A stretch of DNA of 64,000 nucleotides from Bacteroidales bacterium (GTDB lineage Bacteria; Bacteroidota; Bacteroidia; Bacteroidales; VadinHA17): contig JADJLX010000002.1 of assembly GCA_016709865.1 (NCBI GenBank), forward strand, positions 1-64,000. Direction: 5' to 3'. The notes under the pieces are model-generated. The model saw only the letters and a list, made by a program, of their open reading frames with translations. It had not been told where the DNA came from and did no database searches. The translations under genes were made by a program, and so were the position numbers. The stretch's first letter is position 1. Each line of letters begins with the position of its first letter. Of this stretch, positions 44,830 through 55,106 are shown piece by piece.

Positions 44830-45456
44830 ATGAAAAGAATAATATTAATAGGGATAACAATTATTCTACCTATTCTAGTTAAAGGTCAGATATCAAAAGA
44901 AATATCAGTTTTTAATGATGTCAAGATCTCATATAGTGTTTCATCGATGACACCTGGGGGTGGTCATTTTAAAAGAAATGATAGCTTAGTTCCCTATGGT
45001 GTAGGAATTGAAACATCTTTATTAAGTCTTAGACGATTTTCTTTTGATTTTGGACTTCAATATCGTTCAACAGGTAACGTAAATGGTTATGGCTTTATGT
45101 TTACTGATCCAATTGGATATTCTGGACCATTTTATGAAGAAAGAAGTAGAACCTACTTTGATATTCCACTTCATCTAGGTTATGATGTAGTTAAGTCAGA
45201 TTTTTTCAATTTACAAATCGTCGTTGGATCCAAAACGACTTATGAAGACTCAAGAAATTATGTTTTTACTGACACAGCAACTAGAACATCAAGAAATAGT
45301 TGGAACACAGGAGTTGATATTGGCTTAGTTGAGAAAATCAAAATATATAATAAAGTGAACTTTTTTGCTTCTCAATTTCGCAATAAATATATTGGAGAAA
45401 AGAGCTTTCTCAGAACAATTGATTTGAAATTTGGACTGGCAATAGACTTAAAATAA
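44830..45456 (+). CDS. Small outer-membrane beta-barrel protein (PorT-like)
   Basis: The 208-residue protein has a signal peptide ending VKGQ. Strand motifs include DVKISYSVSSM, YGVGIETSLLSL, FSFDFGLQYRST, YFDIPLHLGYDVV, NTGVDIGLVEKI and C-terminal DLKFGLAIDLK. The phrase YFDIPLHLGY is typical of PorT/outer-membrane barrel proteins of Bacteroidota. Sole gene of cassette 24. Confidence 0.78.
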   Translation: MKRIILIGITIILPILVKGQISKEISVFNDVKISYSVSSMTPGGGHFKRNDSLVPYGVGIETSLLSLRRFSFDFGLQYRSTGNVNGYGFMFTDPIGYSGPFYEERSRTYFDIPLHLGYDVVKSDFFNLQIVVGSKTTYEDSRNYVFTDTATRTSRNSWNTGVDIGLVEKIKIYNKVNFFASQFRNKYIGEKSFLRTIDLKFGLAIDLK

Positions 45457-45613
45457 TAATCGGTTATAGCTTCAAACCAAACTACAACAGCAGTTAATAG
45501 AATAACAGCACCGTGACAAATCCTGCTTGTCAGCCAGGACTGAAACCTTGACAAATTTCAGATATCGTGACAAATTCTTCATATCGGGACAGTTTTAAAA
45601 TAAGCACAAATGC

Positions 45614-45881
45614 TAACAACGCTGGTATAGGCAATAAGCTTGTCACAATTTTTGCTCGCCACCGTGACAATTTTATCATGACGATTAACTTCTCACTCAT
45701 CTGCCAACTCTTTTCCGGCTCTGGACAAATCCGTAATACAGGGACAAATTATCTTTCGCCGGGACTGGCAAAAATTGCGCCATGGTGGCTTGCCGCCGGG
45801 ACAGTTTATCGGCTAAAGTATAGCATGACACTACGGCGGACGGCGCCACCAACGCTTACTGCCCATACCAGCGGGCCGTTA
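45614..45881. repeat. LR25: attC-like boundary repeat, family B
   Basis: Outer stem CGCTGGTATAGGCAATAAGC pairs with GCTTACTGCCCATACCAGCG. Separates cassettes 24 and 25. Confidence 0.85.
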
Positions 45882-46098
45882 GGCGTCAGAGTTACGTATC
45901 ACCCCATGCCGTCTTCGCTAGAGAATTTGCCGTGACAATAATATTTCGTATGTTCTATTTAATTCCTGCACTTCTTATCCAATTTTACTTTGACGGACAA
46001 CTTTCACTCACTTTTCGGGACTTGGACCTTGGGACAACTTTTCAGTACCATGACAAATCCTGCTCATCTACCGGGATTTAGAAACTCCGGCGCCTAAC
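45878..46098. repeat. Head hairpin of cassette 25, barcode TAGGCG
   Basis: GTTAGGCG pairs with CGCCTAAC, which ends at 46098 (CTCCGGCGCCTAAC). The tail repeats CTCCGGCGCCTAAC, ending at 47300. Head of 221 bp; the leader 46099-46320 has no gene. Confidence 0.75.
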
Positions 46099-46320
46099 AG
46101 CTAAAGCCATACTCCTCCTCATCTTGACTAATTCTAAAACCTGACAATTCAAAATCAATCTTCAATTAACATTACTCAATCCAAAGAACGCCAACACTAT
46201 TAATCTTTACTAATTCATAGAGTCCTCAAATATTTTTTTTGGTTCTTCAAAAGAATTAAGTATTGTTCTAATAATTTCATAAATTTAACAACTAGCTAAT
46301 CACGTAATTGTATTTAAATT

Positions 46321-47253
46321 ATGGCAATATTTGACCTATACTCAAAAAGACAAAAAGCATTAAGAGGTGAGGTCCCTGATGTTTTTGTCTATGATAATAT
46401 CCCTAATCCTTTACGAGTTCAGATAATCCATATAATTAGAGATGCATTAGGGGATATGAAGTCACATGCAGCTCAAAATGAACCAAAACGAGCTTATGAA
46501 TTCATTCACAAATCCTTATGCCGAGAATACGGCGTTTTTAAATTGGGACAGTCGCAATTCAGAGAAACTGATGAGGAGTCAGTTCTAAACTTTTTTCTAC
46601 AAACAAAAGAAAATGAAAAAGCTATTGATGTTATTGAGTTCTTCTTTAAATATATAGATCGAGTTATAAAGAAAGACCTGAATACTTACAAATTTATGAC
46701 AAATCTCAAAATGGAACCTGAAGAAGCCATAGAAGAATTAAACTATAGATTTAAAGAACATGGAATAGGATTTCAATTTGAAGGAGGTGAATTAATCAGA
46801 ATTGATTCGACATATACACACTCAGAAATAATTAAACCAACAATTAGTCTGCTCACACATAAAAAGTTTCAAGGTGCTAATGATGAATTTATGAAAGCGC
46901 ATGACCATTACAGACATGGCCAAAATAAAGAATGCTTGACCGAGTGCTTGAAATCTTTTGAAAGTACAATGAAGATAATTTGCAAAGAAAAAAAGTGGCA
47001 TTTTGATACAAAGGATACATCAAAAAAGCTTATTTCTATTTGCATGCAAAATGAGTTAGTGCCAAGCTTTACGCAAAATCAATTCACCTCACTTGCAAAT
47101 CTTCTGGAGAGCGGAATACCAGCAATAAGAAATAAGTTAAGTGGGCACGGACAGGGACAAATTCCACAGAAAGTTGATGATGAGATGACTAGGTATGCTC
47201 TCAACTTGACTGGAACAAATATTATTTTTCTGATTGAGCAGAGTGGTCTTTAA
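46321..47253 (+). CDS. STM4504/CBY_0614-family (AbiJ N4-like) protein
   Basis: The 310-residue protein starts MAIFDLYSKRQKALRGEVPD then VFVYDNIPNPLRVQIIHI, the characteristic N-terminus of the STM4504/CBY_0614 family, which is related to the AbiJ N-terminal domain 4. The C-terminal half (about 190-300) has AHDHYRHGQNKECLTECLKSFESTMKII and GIPAIRNKLSGHGQG, matching the abortive-infection C-terminal domain. It is a soluble, probably cytoplasmic protein; a role in abortive phage defence follows from the family but is not proven. Sole gene of cassette 25. Confidence 0.82.
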   Translation: MAIFDLYSKRQKALRGEVPDVFVYDNIPNPLRVQIIHIIRDALGDMKSHAAQNEPKRAYEFIHKSLCREYGVFKLGQSQFRETDEESVLNFFLQTKENEKAIDVIEFFFKYIDRVIKKDLNTYKFMTNLKMEPEEAIEELNYRFKEHGIGFQFEGGELIRIDSTYTHSEIIKPTISLLTHKKFQGANDEFMKAHDHYRHGQNKECLTECLKSFESTMKIICKEKKWHFDTKDTSKKLISICMQNELVPSFTQNQFTSLANLLESGIPAIRNKLSGHGQGQIPQKVDDEMTRYALNLTGTNIIFLIEQSGL

Positions 47254-47296
47254 ACAAATTTCTAATGTATTACAGGATTAAAATTACTCCGGCGCC

Positions 47297-47645
47297 TAAC
47301 ACGGATGGTAGGCTTAATTGCCTTCGTCAGCCCGGACTGTTCCGTTATAGCCCCAGTGTCTATCACCGTAATTTACACCCGCTTATTATACTTTTTGTAC
47401 CGTGACTAATCCTGGCTACCGTGACAAAGTCAATAGGGCTGCCGGCCTTCGCGCCGTTGTCATGGTTTTTGCATCACCCTCAGGACAGTTTCATCGTGAC
47501 AGGACAACTCGCAGCCGTTTATCGGGACTCAGCCATCTGGACCATTTTATCGTGACACCAAACTCATCGCCATCTGCCGGGACTTTGCAAAAACTCATGC
47601 CAACCCCGACACTGACGGCAACTAATCCTAACCACCGGGCCGTTA
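47297..47645. repeat. LR26: attC-like boundary repeat, family A
   Basis: Outer stem GGTAGGCTTAATTGCC pairs with GGCAACTAATCCTAACC. Separates cassettes 25 and 26. Confidence 0.85.
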
Positions 47646-47732
47646 GCATTTATGCGGGGGCCAAAAGCTTCGGGACAAATTACTTATAGCATGACAGTTT
47701 TTGCTTCCATGACAGATCGCACAAATGCTAAC
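47642..47732. repeat. Head hairpin of cassette 26, barcode TAGCATTTATGC
   Basis: GTTAGCATTTATGC pairs with GCACAAATGCTAAC, which ends at 47732. The tail copy ends at 48898. A TAAATTTG -7-like box lies at 47777-47784. Confidence 0.85.
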
Positions 47733-47888
47733 CGAAAAATCAAGTATTCATCAAGTTTCAGTATTCGAAAACCTTGTAAATTTGTTTAAGTGTGGATTCT
47801 AAAAACAAGCTAGGCCACATTTTTCCAAACATAACTAGAGTTGGTACAAAAAGATATATTTGTGACACTATGAACTAATAACATTCAG

Positions 47889-48767
47889 ATGGACCCTTTC
47901 AGATCCTATTATATTTCATCGATACTTCCTCAATTAAAAGAAATTGATAATGAACGTAAATCGCTTCATAAAAAAATAACATCCATTACAGTTATATCTG
48001 TTATCATTTTAACAATTATCGTAGGGTTTCTCTTTATCATAACCAAAAGACCTAACGTTTTTTACATTTATTTTGCCATTCCAGCCCCCTACGCTTTTCT
48101 ATTGAAAGACCTGATTAAAAATTACTCCAAAAAGTATAAAGAAGGTATAATCAGAAACCTATTTCTTTCCTACTTCGATGATTACACTATCGATACTGAA
48201 CAGAAATCGGATTGCATAAACATTATCAATTCAGGCCTACTGACCATAAATAGAAAGTATCAGGTTAAAACTGAAGATTTTATAAGGTTAAAACATAAGG
48301 ACAATATTGTTTGTATTCAAGAAATAATTGTCAAGAAAAACAAATATGAATTTTTTAAAGGCTTACTTTTTTCAACTGACATGAAGCGATCCATTAATCA
48401 AAATGTGATCTTTTTCAACCAATCTGTTCCCTATAATAGTAAATATTTAAACAAAAATGGTTTTAAAAAAGTCGACAAGGATAATGTGACAATTTTTTAC
48501 CAAGACAATTCTAGTTTAGAACAATTAAAACCATTTATCGAATTTACTAGTAAAAATAATTTGCCACTTAGTATTCAAAACGGTAAACTTTATTGTTTTT
48601 TCCCACCAGAAGATATTGTATTCACAGAAAAGTTAGACCTTTTTGAGCCGCTTTTAACTTCTAAGTACAACTCAAATGATACTTACAGATTTATTAGAGA
48701 CGAATATCAAAGAATTATTAAGATATCAAGATTGTTAATAAAATTTGATGAAACAAACATGGCCTAA
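47889..48767 (+). CDS. Membrane protein, DUF3137-like
   Basis: The 292-residue protein starts with a soluble helix (SILPQLKEIDNERKSLHKKI), then two close transmembrane helices (about 31-52 and 56-75), then a long cytoplasmic domain. The N-terminal helix plus hairpin and later segments such as FKGLLFSTDMKRSIN resemble the DUF3137 family. Function unknown. Sole gene of cassette 26. Confidence 0.65.
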   Translation: MDPFRSYYISSILPQLKEIDNERKSLHKKITSITVISVIILTIIVGFLFIITKRPNVFYIYFAIPAPYAFLLKDLIKNYSKKYKEGIIRNLFLSYFDDYTIDTEQKSDCINIINSGLLTINRKYQVKTEDFIRLKHKDNIVCIQEIIVKKNKYEFFKGLLFSTDMKRSINQNVIFFNQSVPYNSKYLNKNGFKKVDKDNVTIFYQDNSSLEQLKPFIEFTSKNNLPLSIQNGKLYCFFPPEDIVFTEKLDLFEPLLTSKYNSNDTYRFIRDEYQRIIKISRLLIKFDETNMA

Positions 48768-48894
48768 TACTGTTAACAAAATAACAAAACCATGACAAAT
48801 CCTGCCTCCTTAGTCAGGACTGAAAACCTCGACAAATTTCATATATCATGACAAATTCTCTGCATATGGACAGTTTTAAAATATGCACAAATGC

Positions 48895-49166
48895 TAACCC
48901 GGACGGTTGGGGTAATAAACTTGTCACAATTTTTGCGCCATACCTTGACAATTTTTTCATGACGATTAATTTCTCACTCATCTGCCAAATCCGTGCTTTC
49001 CGGCTCTGGACAAATCCGTCTACCGTGACAACTTTATCGTTCGCCGGGACTGGCAAAAATTGCGCCATGGTGGCTTGTCCGCCGGGACTAATCCGGTCTA
49101 AAGTACCAGGACACGTAACGGCGGACAGCGCCACCAACGTTTACTACCGCAACCGCCGAGCCGTTA
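48895..49166. repeat. LR27: attC-like boundary repeat, family B
   Basis: Outer stem CGGTTGGGGTAATAAAC pairs with GTTTACTACCGCAACCG. Separates cassettes 26 and 27. Confidence 0.85.
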
Positions 49167-49252
49167 GCATTTATGCGGGGGCCAAAGCTTCGGGACAATT
49201 TACTTATAGCAAGACAGTTTTTGCTTCCATGACAGATCGCACAAATGCTAAC
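49163..49252. repeat. Head hairpin of cassette 27, barcode TAGCATTTATGC
   Basis: GTTAGCATTTATGC pairs with GCACAAATGCTAAC, which ends at 49252. The tail copy ends at 51739. A TAAATTTG box lies at 49297-49304. Confidence 0.85.
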
Positions 49253-49447
49253 GAAAAAGATTGGATTCAGTAACACCCTATATCCAAAAATCCTTATAAA
49301 TTTGATTATATGCAAATTGAATGTTTAACTATAAAACATCAAAAATTTTGTATTCAATGACAAGATTTTTGCACGTAACGACTAATAAATTATACTTATT
49401 TTTATCATTATTAACTACTAATCCTGTTTTAAATAGATAATTACCTT

Positions 49448-50731
49448 ATGAAATATCATTCCTGTCTGTTAATTATTTTTGTTCTGCTTGGATGTGAGAA
49501 CAACGATGAAGATCTTTACAGATACTCAAAAATAATTTCACAAACAAAAGAGTATTCAGTGTATCTCGATATGAATGAAATCGGGAATATAAAGGTAACG
49601 GACAGACTACCGCAAGGAGATCCGTTCAAGATAGTATACAATGATAAATATTATTTTATAGGCGACATGCTCAAAGGTATTTACGTTTACGAAAAGAAAG
49701 CAGGTAGTGTGAGTTATCTGTGTTTTATTGAGTGCAAGTATATCAAAGACTTCGAACTTGCCGATAACAGGCTTTTTTGTAATAATTTTGTAGATTTAGT
49801 TGTCCTTGATGTCAGCAATCCCATGCAGTCAAATATTTTACACCGACAAAAAAATCATTTTAACCGGTTCACAAGCTTTAAGGAATACTGGAATGTACCC
49901 TATGTGGAAGGAAAAGGACTTATTGTTGGCACAGAGACACATGTACAGACGGGTACAGTGACGGACAAGAAGCCGGATCTTGATTTCACAGAGTATGATA
50001 GTCTATACGGCAATCTAATGACTAAAGTGTTACCCGATTCCTGGTTCAGCAATCATCCTGAAAATGATAAGCCATACGTTGGAATAATTAAAATGGGTGC
50101 AGATCAAATATATACTTATGGCAATTACAATAGTTGGGCCATTTGTACTTTCATATCAAGTACTTTCACTGTAAGAGAGGAAAATGTGTGGACGACACCC
50201 AGAGGAAAATATGCTCCTCCTTATTATTACAGTGATGCATGGCCGGCACGAATGTTTTTTAAGGACAGTTTAATTTATATTTTGGGAAAGGGAAATTACT
50301 CTGGTTATTCTGATTGTATAACTTATAATGAAAACTATCCTTTAACCTTTCATCTATATTTTCCTACCTTCACTCCTTTGGATATTACTTACCTTCCGGA
50401 TTTAAAGGAATTTTTGGTTCTGTCAGGCCAATCAGTTTGGGGAGCATTTAAATATCCTGGGGAAACAAGTGTTTATATGGAAAAATATATTGATTATAAA
50501 ATACCAACTGCTGCATCTTCAATATTCAGAATAGGAAACAATGTGATTACTCTTGGAAATGAGCTATCAGTTTATTCATCTTCTGAAAATGAACTTAAGC
50601 TTGTGAAAAACTATCCTGACATATCAGGAACCTGCTATTCACAAGCAGGAAATGTCCTTGCAGTAGCTAATACACAAGGTTTATTCTTATATGATATAAG
50701 TGATTTGGAAAATATTAAGCTCATCCCCTAA
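49448..50731 (+). CDS. LVIVD-repeat beta-propeller lipoprotein
   Basis: The 427-residue protein has lipobox VLLGC (Cys16). LVIVD-type repeats are visible as RLFCNNFVDLVVLDVSNP, KYYFIGDMLKGIYVYEK and, near the C-terminus, NVLAVANTQGLFLYDISD. This indicates a beta-propeller on the cell surface or in the periplasm. The barrel-protein gene follows after 10 nt, so the two are likely co-expressed as cassette 27. Confidence 0.82.
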   Translation: MKYHSCLLIIFVLLGCENNDEDLYRYSKIISQTKEYSVYLDMNEIGNIKVTDRLPQGDPFKIVYNDKYYFIGDMLKGIYVYEKKAGSVSYLCFIECKYIKDFELADNRLFCNNFVDLVVLDVSNPMQSNILHRQKNHFNRFTSFKEYWNVPYVEGKGLIVGTETHVQTGTVTDKKPDLDFTEYDSLYGNLMTKVLPDSWFSNHPENDKPYVGIIKMGADQIYTYGNYNSWAICTFISSTFTVREENVWTTPRGKYAPPYYYSDAWPARMFFKDSLIYILGKGNYSGYSDCITYNENYPLTFHLYFPTFTPLDITYLPDLKEFLVLSGQSVWGAFKYPGETSVYMEKYIDYKIPTAASSIFRIGNNVITLGNELSVYSSSENELKLVKNYPDISGTCYSQAGNVLAVANTQGLFLYDISDLENIKLIP

Positions 50732-50741
50732 AATGTTTTTT

Positions 50742-51491
50742 ATGAAAAGGATTTTTTTTATCATTTTATCGTTATTACTGACACTCAGCACTTTTGCTCA
50801 ATCTGGAATAGAAGTTAATCTCAACGGAGAGAGCAATAAAATAAACTCCAGTCTCCTTGACAGAAAAGAGAAAGGGTTTTATAACATAATGCATGTCAGC
50901 CTCTTAATAGGAGCCGGTCAATTCACCAACAAACCGGCTTATTACACACCATATCAGGCTCACTCTTCTACCTATATTGCCCCTAACCATGTATATTATT
51001 ATCCTGATTTACTTACCAAATTGACCGTGGCACCTTCATTCACAATTACAAATGGTTATATGTTCAACGAACATTGGGCAGCAGGAGCGGGAGTCGGATT
51101 TGAAATTTTCAATTACAATCTTTATCCGCTTTTTGCTGAATTACGATATACATTATGGGATCATAAAATTTCCCCATTTGTTGTAATAAAGTCAGGATAT
51201 TCTTTTGCTGGTTTCAAAGCCAAGCATTTTGACGAACTTTACTTGGACTGGCCTCCCTACTTCATAAATGATACCAGGCTACGGAATTATGGGGGATTCA
51301 TTTTGCATCCCGAAGTAGGCGTTAAAGTTCCGTTAAACGAAAACAGTGATTTGTTATTTACTGCAGCATATCAGTATCAGAAAACAAAATCAATTGCAAG
51401 AAAGGAATACGACCAGGGCCAGTTTGATGAGTGGGAGCATATTGAGGAAATCAACCGGCTCTCATTTGGTATTGCAATTATGTTCAGGTAA
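50742..51491 (+). CDS. Outer-membrane beta-barrel protein
   Basis: The 249-residue protein has signal peptide MKRIFFIILSLLLTLSTFAQ. Barrel strands include LTVAPSFTITNGYMF, WAAGAGVGFEIFNY, PLFAELRYTLW, ISPFVVIKSGYSFAG, LHPEVGVKVPL, LLFTAAYQYQK and terminal LSFGIAIMFR. In-frame ATGs at 50700 and 50733 would extend it; 50742 gives the cleanest signal peptide. The preceding LVIVD lipoprotein may be its surface partner (inference from operon order). Confidence 0.8.
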   Translation: MKRIFFIILSLLLTLSTFAQSGIEVNLNGESNKINSSLLDRKEKGFYNIMHVSLLIGAGQFTNKPAYYTPYQAHSSTYIAPNHVYYYPDLLTKLTVAPSFTITNGYMFNEHWAAGAGVGFEIFNYNLYPLFAELRYTLWDHKISPFVVIKSGYSFAGFKAKHFDELYLDWPPYFINDTRLRNYGGFILHPEVGVKVPLNENSDLLFTAAYQYQKTKSIARKEYDQGQFDEWEHIEEINRLSFGIAIMFR

Positions 51492-51735
51492 ATAGGCGAC
51501 TGCATAAAGAAATTAACAAACTACAACGACAAAAAAACATATCTCATGTCTGAAATAAATGCCAAATCAAAAACAATTATGCTTTTTAACTTTTAACAGT
51601 ACTCCAACATCTGTTAACAAAATAACACTACCAAGACAAATCCTGCATGATAGATGGGACTTGAAAATCTTGACAAATTTCAGATATCGTGACAAATTTT
51701 TCGCATCGGGACAGTTTTAATTTAAGCACAAATGC

Positions 51736-52007
51736 TAACCCGGATGGTTGAGGTAATAAGCTTGTCACAATTTTTGCTCGCCACAGTGACAATTTTATCT
51801 TGACACTTAACTTATCAATCATCTGCCAATTTCGTGCTTTCCGGCTCTGGACAAATCCGTTTATCGTGACAACTTTATCGTTCGCCGGGACTTGCAAAAA
51901 TTGCGCCATGGTGGCTTGCCCGCCGGGACTAATCCGACCTAAAGTACCAGGACACGTAACGGCGGACGGCGCCACCAACGCTTACTACCGCAACCACCGA
52001 GCCGTTA
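51736..52007. repeat. LR28: attC-like boundary repeat, family B
   Basis: Outer stem GGTTGAGGTAATAAGC pairs with GCTTACTACCGCAACC. Separates cassettes 27 and 28. Confidence 0.85.
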
Positions 52008-52088
52008 GCATTCAGGCCCAAAGTCGCCGTGACAATTTACTCATATCGTGACAATTCCGTAACGTAATCAGGGGACCCGAATGCTAAC
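52004..52088. repeat. Head hairpin of cassette 28, barcode TAGCATTCAGGCC
   Basis: GTTAGCATTC pairs with GAATGCTAAC, which ends at 52088. The tail GGCCCGAAATGCTAAC ends at 53335. Confidence 0.8.
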
Positions 52089-52169
52089 CGAAAAATCAGA
52101 TTACACTCGGTTTCGGGACTCAAAATGTTTTTAACTTTGACTGTCGATAAATCCTATAAACAAGCTATT

Positions 52170-52199
52170 GGGCATAATTCCAACCAATAAATATCTTTG
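52170..52199 (+). promoter_or_regulatory. Probable Bacteroidota sigma-A-type promoter
   Basis: TTG at 52168-52170 and TATCTTTG at 52192-52199 with a 21-nt gap, immediately before the gene start at 52204. Confidence 0.45.
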
Positions 52200-52203
52200 A
52201 TCA

Positions 52204-53169
52204 ATGACCCAAACTAATTTCATAATAGTCCAAGATTGCACACTATTCCAGATCAAAAAAGCAATCAGACAATGGATCTATATGTATGATAAATCATTGT
52301 CAGAGAATTTTTGTATTGAGTTATATCAGTATGACACAAATAAGTATGTCATTATACCCAAAGAAGATATTGATAATCAGTCATTCAATTTTTTGGTTAA
52401 TTATTTATACTACCCTGAAAACATAAAGTATAAACCAATAATTAGTGGTTACACTTTTGTGAAAGACACAACGATTTTCCCAAAAAGAGAAATTAAACTA
52501 TGAAATAGAAATTTTTGTTCCCCAAAATGATACAGAGTACGATAATGTATATGCCGTGACTCAATATAATGAAGTGTTTAAAATTGATTTTGGAGGTAAA
52601 ACGATTAAATCTTCATTAATCAAAAGTTTTGAAAAACCACCATTAGATTTCTCAGTTCTCTCATCACCTCAAATTTTTAAAAAAAGAAGGTTGATCCAAA
52701 GAAGGTCGCGCTTAAAGAAAAAGAAAAGATTAAAAGGCGAACAAGTATTATCTCACTCGTTGTTGTACTCTTGATTTTAATAAGTTATGCATTTATCGGG
52801 AATTCAAAGAATTTTAGTTTGATGACAGGATTTATCTTTTGGGGAATTTGGGGTTGGTTCGTTTTAGATTATAAAATGCTTCAACATCTATCATTTTTTC
52901 TCATAGCAGTTGCAATTTCAATTTTTCCGATAATATACAGCTACATATTATTTCAGAAACTTCTTACGTTTGACTATAGATTTATCAAATCAGCATCATA
53001 TTTGCCAATTTTCCTTTTAACAATCCAATTTCCTTTAAGAAGATTATTCATAAAAATACTCAAGAGAGAACCTGTTGTCGATAAACCTGCTCCATCAATG
53101 GCAGATTTTATATACACCATTATACTCTGGATGACATCATTGATATTGCCATTTATAACACTAATATAG
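52204..53169 (+). pseudogene. Membrane protein gene broken by two frameshifts
   Basis: Three overlapping frames read as one protein of about 320 residues. The first part is MTQTNFIIVQDCTLFQIKKA to about 52495. After a one-base shift in an A-run it continues NYEIEIFVPQNDTEYDNVYA to about 52680. After a second shift in the AAAAAAA run at 52679-52686 it continues with KEKEKIKRRTSIISL and four hydrophobic helices to the stop at 53167-53169. Continuity of sense on both sides supports one original gene. Both breaks are in homopolymers. Family unknown. Confidence 0.7.
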
Positions 53170-53331
53170 TTACGCCCCATAACCCTGACAATATGGGTAA
53201 GTTGTTCGTTACAGTTTTAGCTTTTTCTCTTCTACTCAAGACAGATATTTTATGGTTGATACCCCGGACACGCGTATCTGTATACAATTTAATTCATATA
53301 AAATGACAGGTTAAAAATTGGCCCGAAATGC

Positions 53332-53688
53332 TAACCCGGATGGTAGGCTTAATTGCCTTCGGCAGCCCGGACAAATTTTTAATCAACCCAATGTCTATCA
53401 CCATAAATTTCACCCACTTATAAGTTTTTGGTACCGTGACTAATACTGCTACCGTGACAAAGTCTATGGGCTGCCGGCCCTCGCTCCTGTTGTCATGGTT
53501 TTTGCATCTCCGTCGTGATAATTTTACCATACCATGACAAATCCTGCTCACTTATCGGGACACCTTCATCTGGACAACTTTATCGTGACATCCAAATCCT
53601 GCCCACTTATCGGGACTGTGCAAAAACTCATGCCAACCCTGACACAGACGGCAACTAATCCTAACCACCGAGCCGTTAGCACAAATAT
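53332..53688. repeat. LR29: attC-like boundary repeat, family A
   Basis: Outer stem GGTAGGCTTAATTGCC pairs with GGCAACTAATCCTAACC. Arm 1 GGCAGCCC/GGGCTGCC. Separates cassettes 28 and 29. Confidence 0.85.
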
Positions 53689-53894
53689 TTCTGTGTGTGA
53701 CAATTACGCCCTCGCGCCGTTTTTATTATGCTTTGTCTTGACAGGATAGTTTCTGCACTCTTACCGGGACCTGCCCTCGCGCGACAGACAAAAAGCCCTT
53801 GCGCCGTCATCTGCCAAATCTGTTATTTTATTAACAATACTGCTTTTACCGGGACTCTCCCCTCGCGCGACATGAGATAAATACTTGTGCTAAC
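53685..53894. repeat. Head hairpin of cassette 29, barcode TAGCACAAATAT
   Basis: GTTAGCACAAAT pairs with ATACTTGTGCTAAC, which ends at 53894. Further inverted copies are at 54460-54475 (between the two genes), about 55002-55011 (degenerate) and 55097-55110 (tail). Confidence 0.8.
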
Positions 53895-53996
53895 AGAAAA
53901 GACTTAGGGTGTTCATTTTTTGTGACAATCTTGTATATCAAGAGACAAAGTATAATTTAGCAATTTAAAATAGAACAATTACAAAACTTTTCCAAT

Positions 53997-54458
53997 ATGA
54001 GTAGACTTATTATTATTCGATTATCAATTTTGGCAATTATATTGTTCTCTACGGTAACAGATCTTTCTGGACAAGAGCGTATTCCATTATCAAAATCTGA
54101 TTCAATTCTTGTTTTAAAAAAGATCTACATTTTCAATTCCGAAACCAAAAAATTTGATGATATCGATGAACCATATCTTGAAGAAATTTGGAATTCGAAT
54201 AAGGGAAATGCTATGGTTTTATTTGATAAAGCAATAAGACTTTCAATAGCTCCCATAAATGAGAAAATGATTTTAGCTTCTTACTTTTATAAAAACAAGG
54301 ATTTTGAAAAGGTTAAGTTTGTTCTGAGCTTATGTAAAACAAAAATAGACTCTACACAAATATTTAAAGTAATGAACTCATACGGCATAAAGTATAGTGA
54401 CTTAAATATTAAACCAGAATTGCTTGTAAAGTATTGTAAGGACTGTAAATACCAATAA
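53997..54458 (+). CDS. Exported protein of unknown function
   Basis: The 153-residue protein has a signal peptide (about 1-27, ending LSGQ). The mature part is mainly helical (FDKAIRLSIAPINEKMILASYF, FEKVKFVLSLCKTKI) with a C-terminal CKDCKYQ. No family recognised. First gene of cassette 29; the stop codon is followed at once by a barcode copy ACTTGTGCTAAC. Confidence 0.7.
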   Translation: MSRLIIIRLSILAIILFSTVTDLSGQERIPLSKSDSILVLKKIYIFNSETKKFDDIDEPYLEEIWNSNKGNAMVLFDKAIRLSIAPINEKMILASYFYKNKDFEKVKFVLSLCKTKIDSTQIFKVMNSYGIKYSDLNIKPELLVKYCKDCKYQ

Positions 54459-54512
54459 ACTACTTGTGCTAACTTTGTAAATAGATTGGAATTACCCTTA
54501 AAAAGTTATTAA

Positions 54513-54989
54513 ATGAAAAAAACATCAATTACTATCCTAACTCTAGTTGTAATCGTACTTCTATTCAATTGTGGATCTAAGAAAGAAAACCATAAATCTC
54601 AATTAATTGAAACTAATTTAGTCAATTGTGATAGTTGCTGGGCTTCCAATTTCGTCCAAATTGCGCAAGATATTACGAATGTTAGTGAGACAGATCTGTC
54701 AAGGTTTTTCCTTTGCTGCTGTAAAAAATGCTCGAACAATGTTGAATTTTCCGAATTTAGTGGGGGAGTAATATATAGGTTACTTATCGAACATACTGAA
54801 TTCACATTGGAAATTCTTTCAAATACGAAAAACCTTGAAATGAATTATATCGACTTCATAATTCAAAATCCAGTGGATGATGGGATTGATGTTGATAGTG
54901 CAATCAATAAAGTAAATAGTTCAATAGGAGATCATGATTTGAAAAATCGTATTCTAAAATCTCTAGAGATAGCTAAAGAAAAAATGTAA
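54513..54989 (+). CDS. Cysteine-rich small lipoprotein
   Basis: The 158-residue protein has lipobox LFNC (Cys20). The mature part has a cysteine cluster (NCDSCW at about 38-43 and FLCCCKKC at about 67-74), suggesting disulphides or metal binding, then helices. No family recognised. Second gene of cassette 29, itself followed by a degenerate barcode copy, as if two one-gene cassettes of the same type had fused. Confidence 0.7.
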   Translation: MKKTSITILTLVVIVLLFNCGSKKENHKSQLIETNLVNCDSCWASNFVQIAQDITNVSETDLSRFFLCCCKKCSNNVEFSEFSGGVIYRLLIEHTEFTLEILSNTKNLEMNYIDFIIQNPVDDGIDVDSAINKVNSSIGDHDLKNRILKSLEIAKEKM

Positions 54990-55106
54990 ATATTTACTTG
55001 TGCTAAAAAGATTTGTAATCATTTATAGCTTTATACTTTTTAAATACATCAAGACACTACAGTGACAGCTTTCTGTAGCTTGACAGTTTTAATCCAATAC
55101 TTGTGC

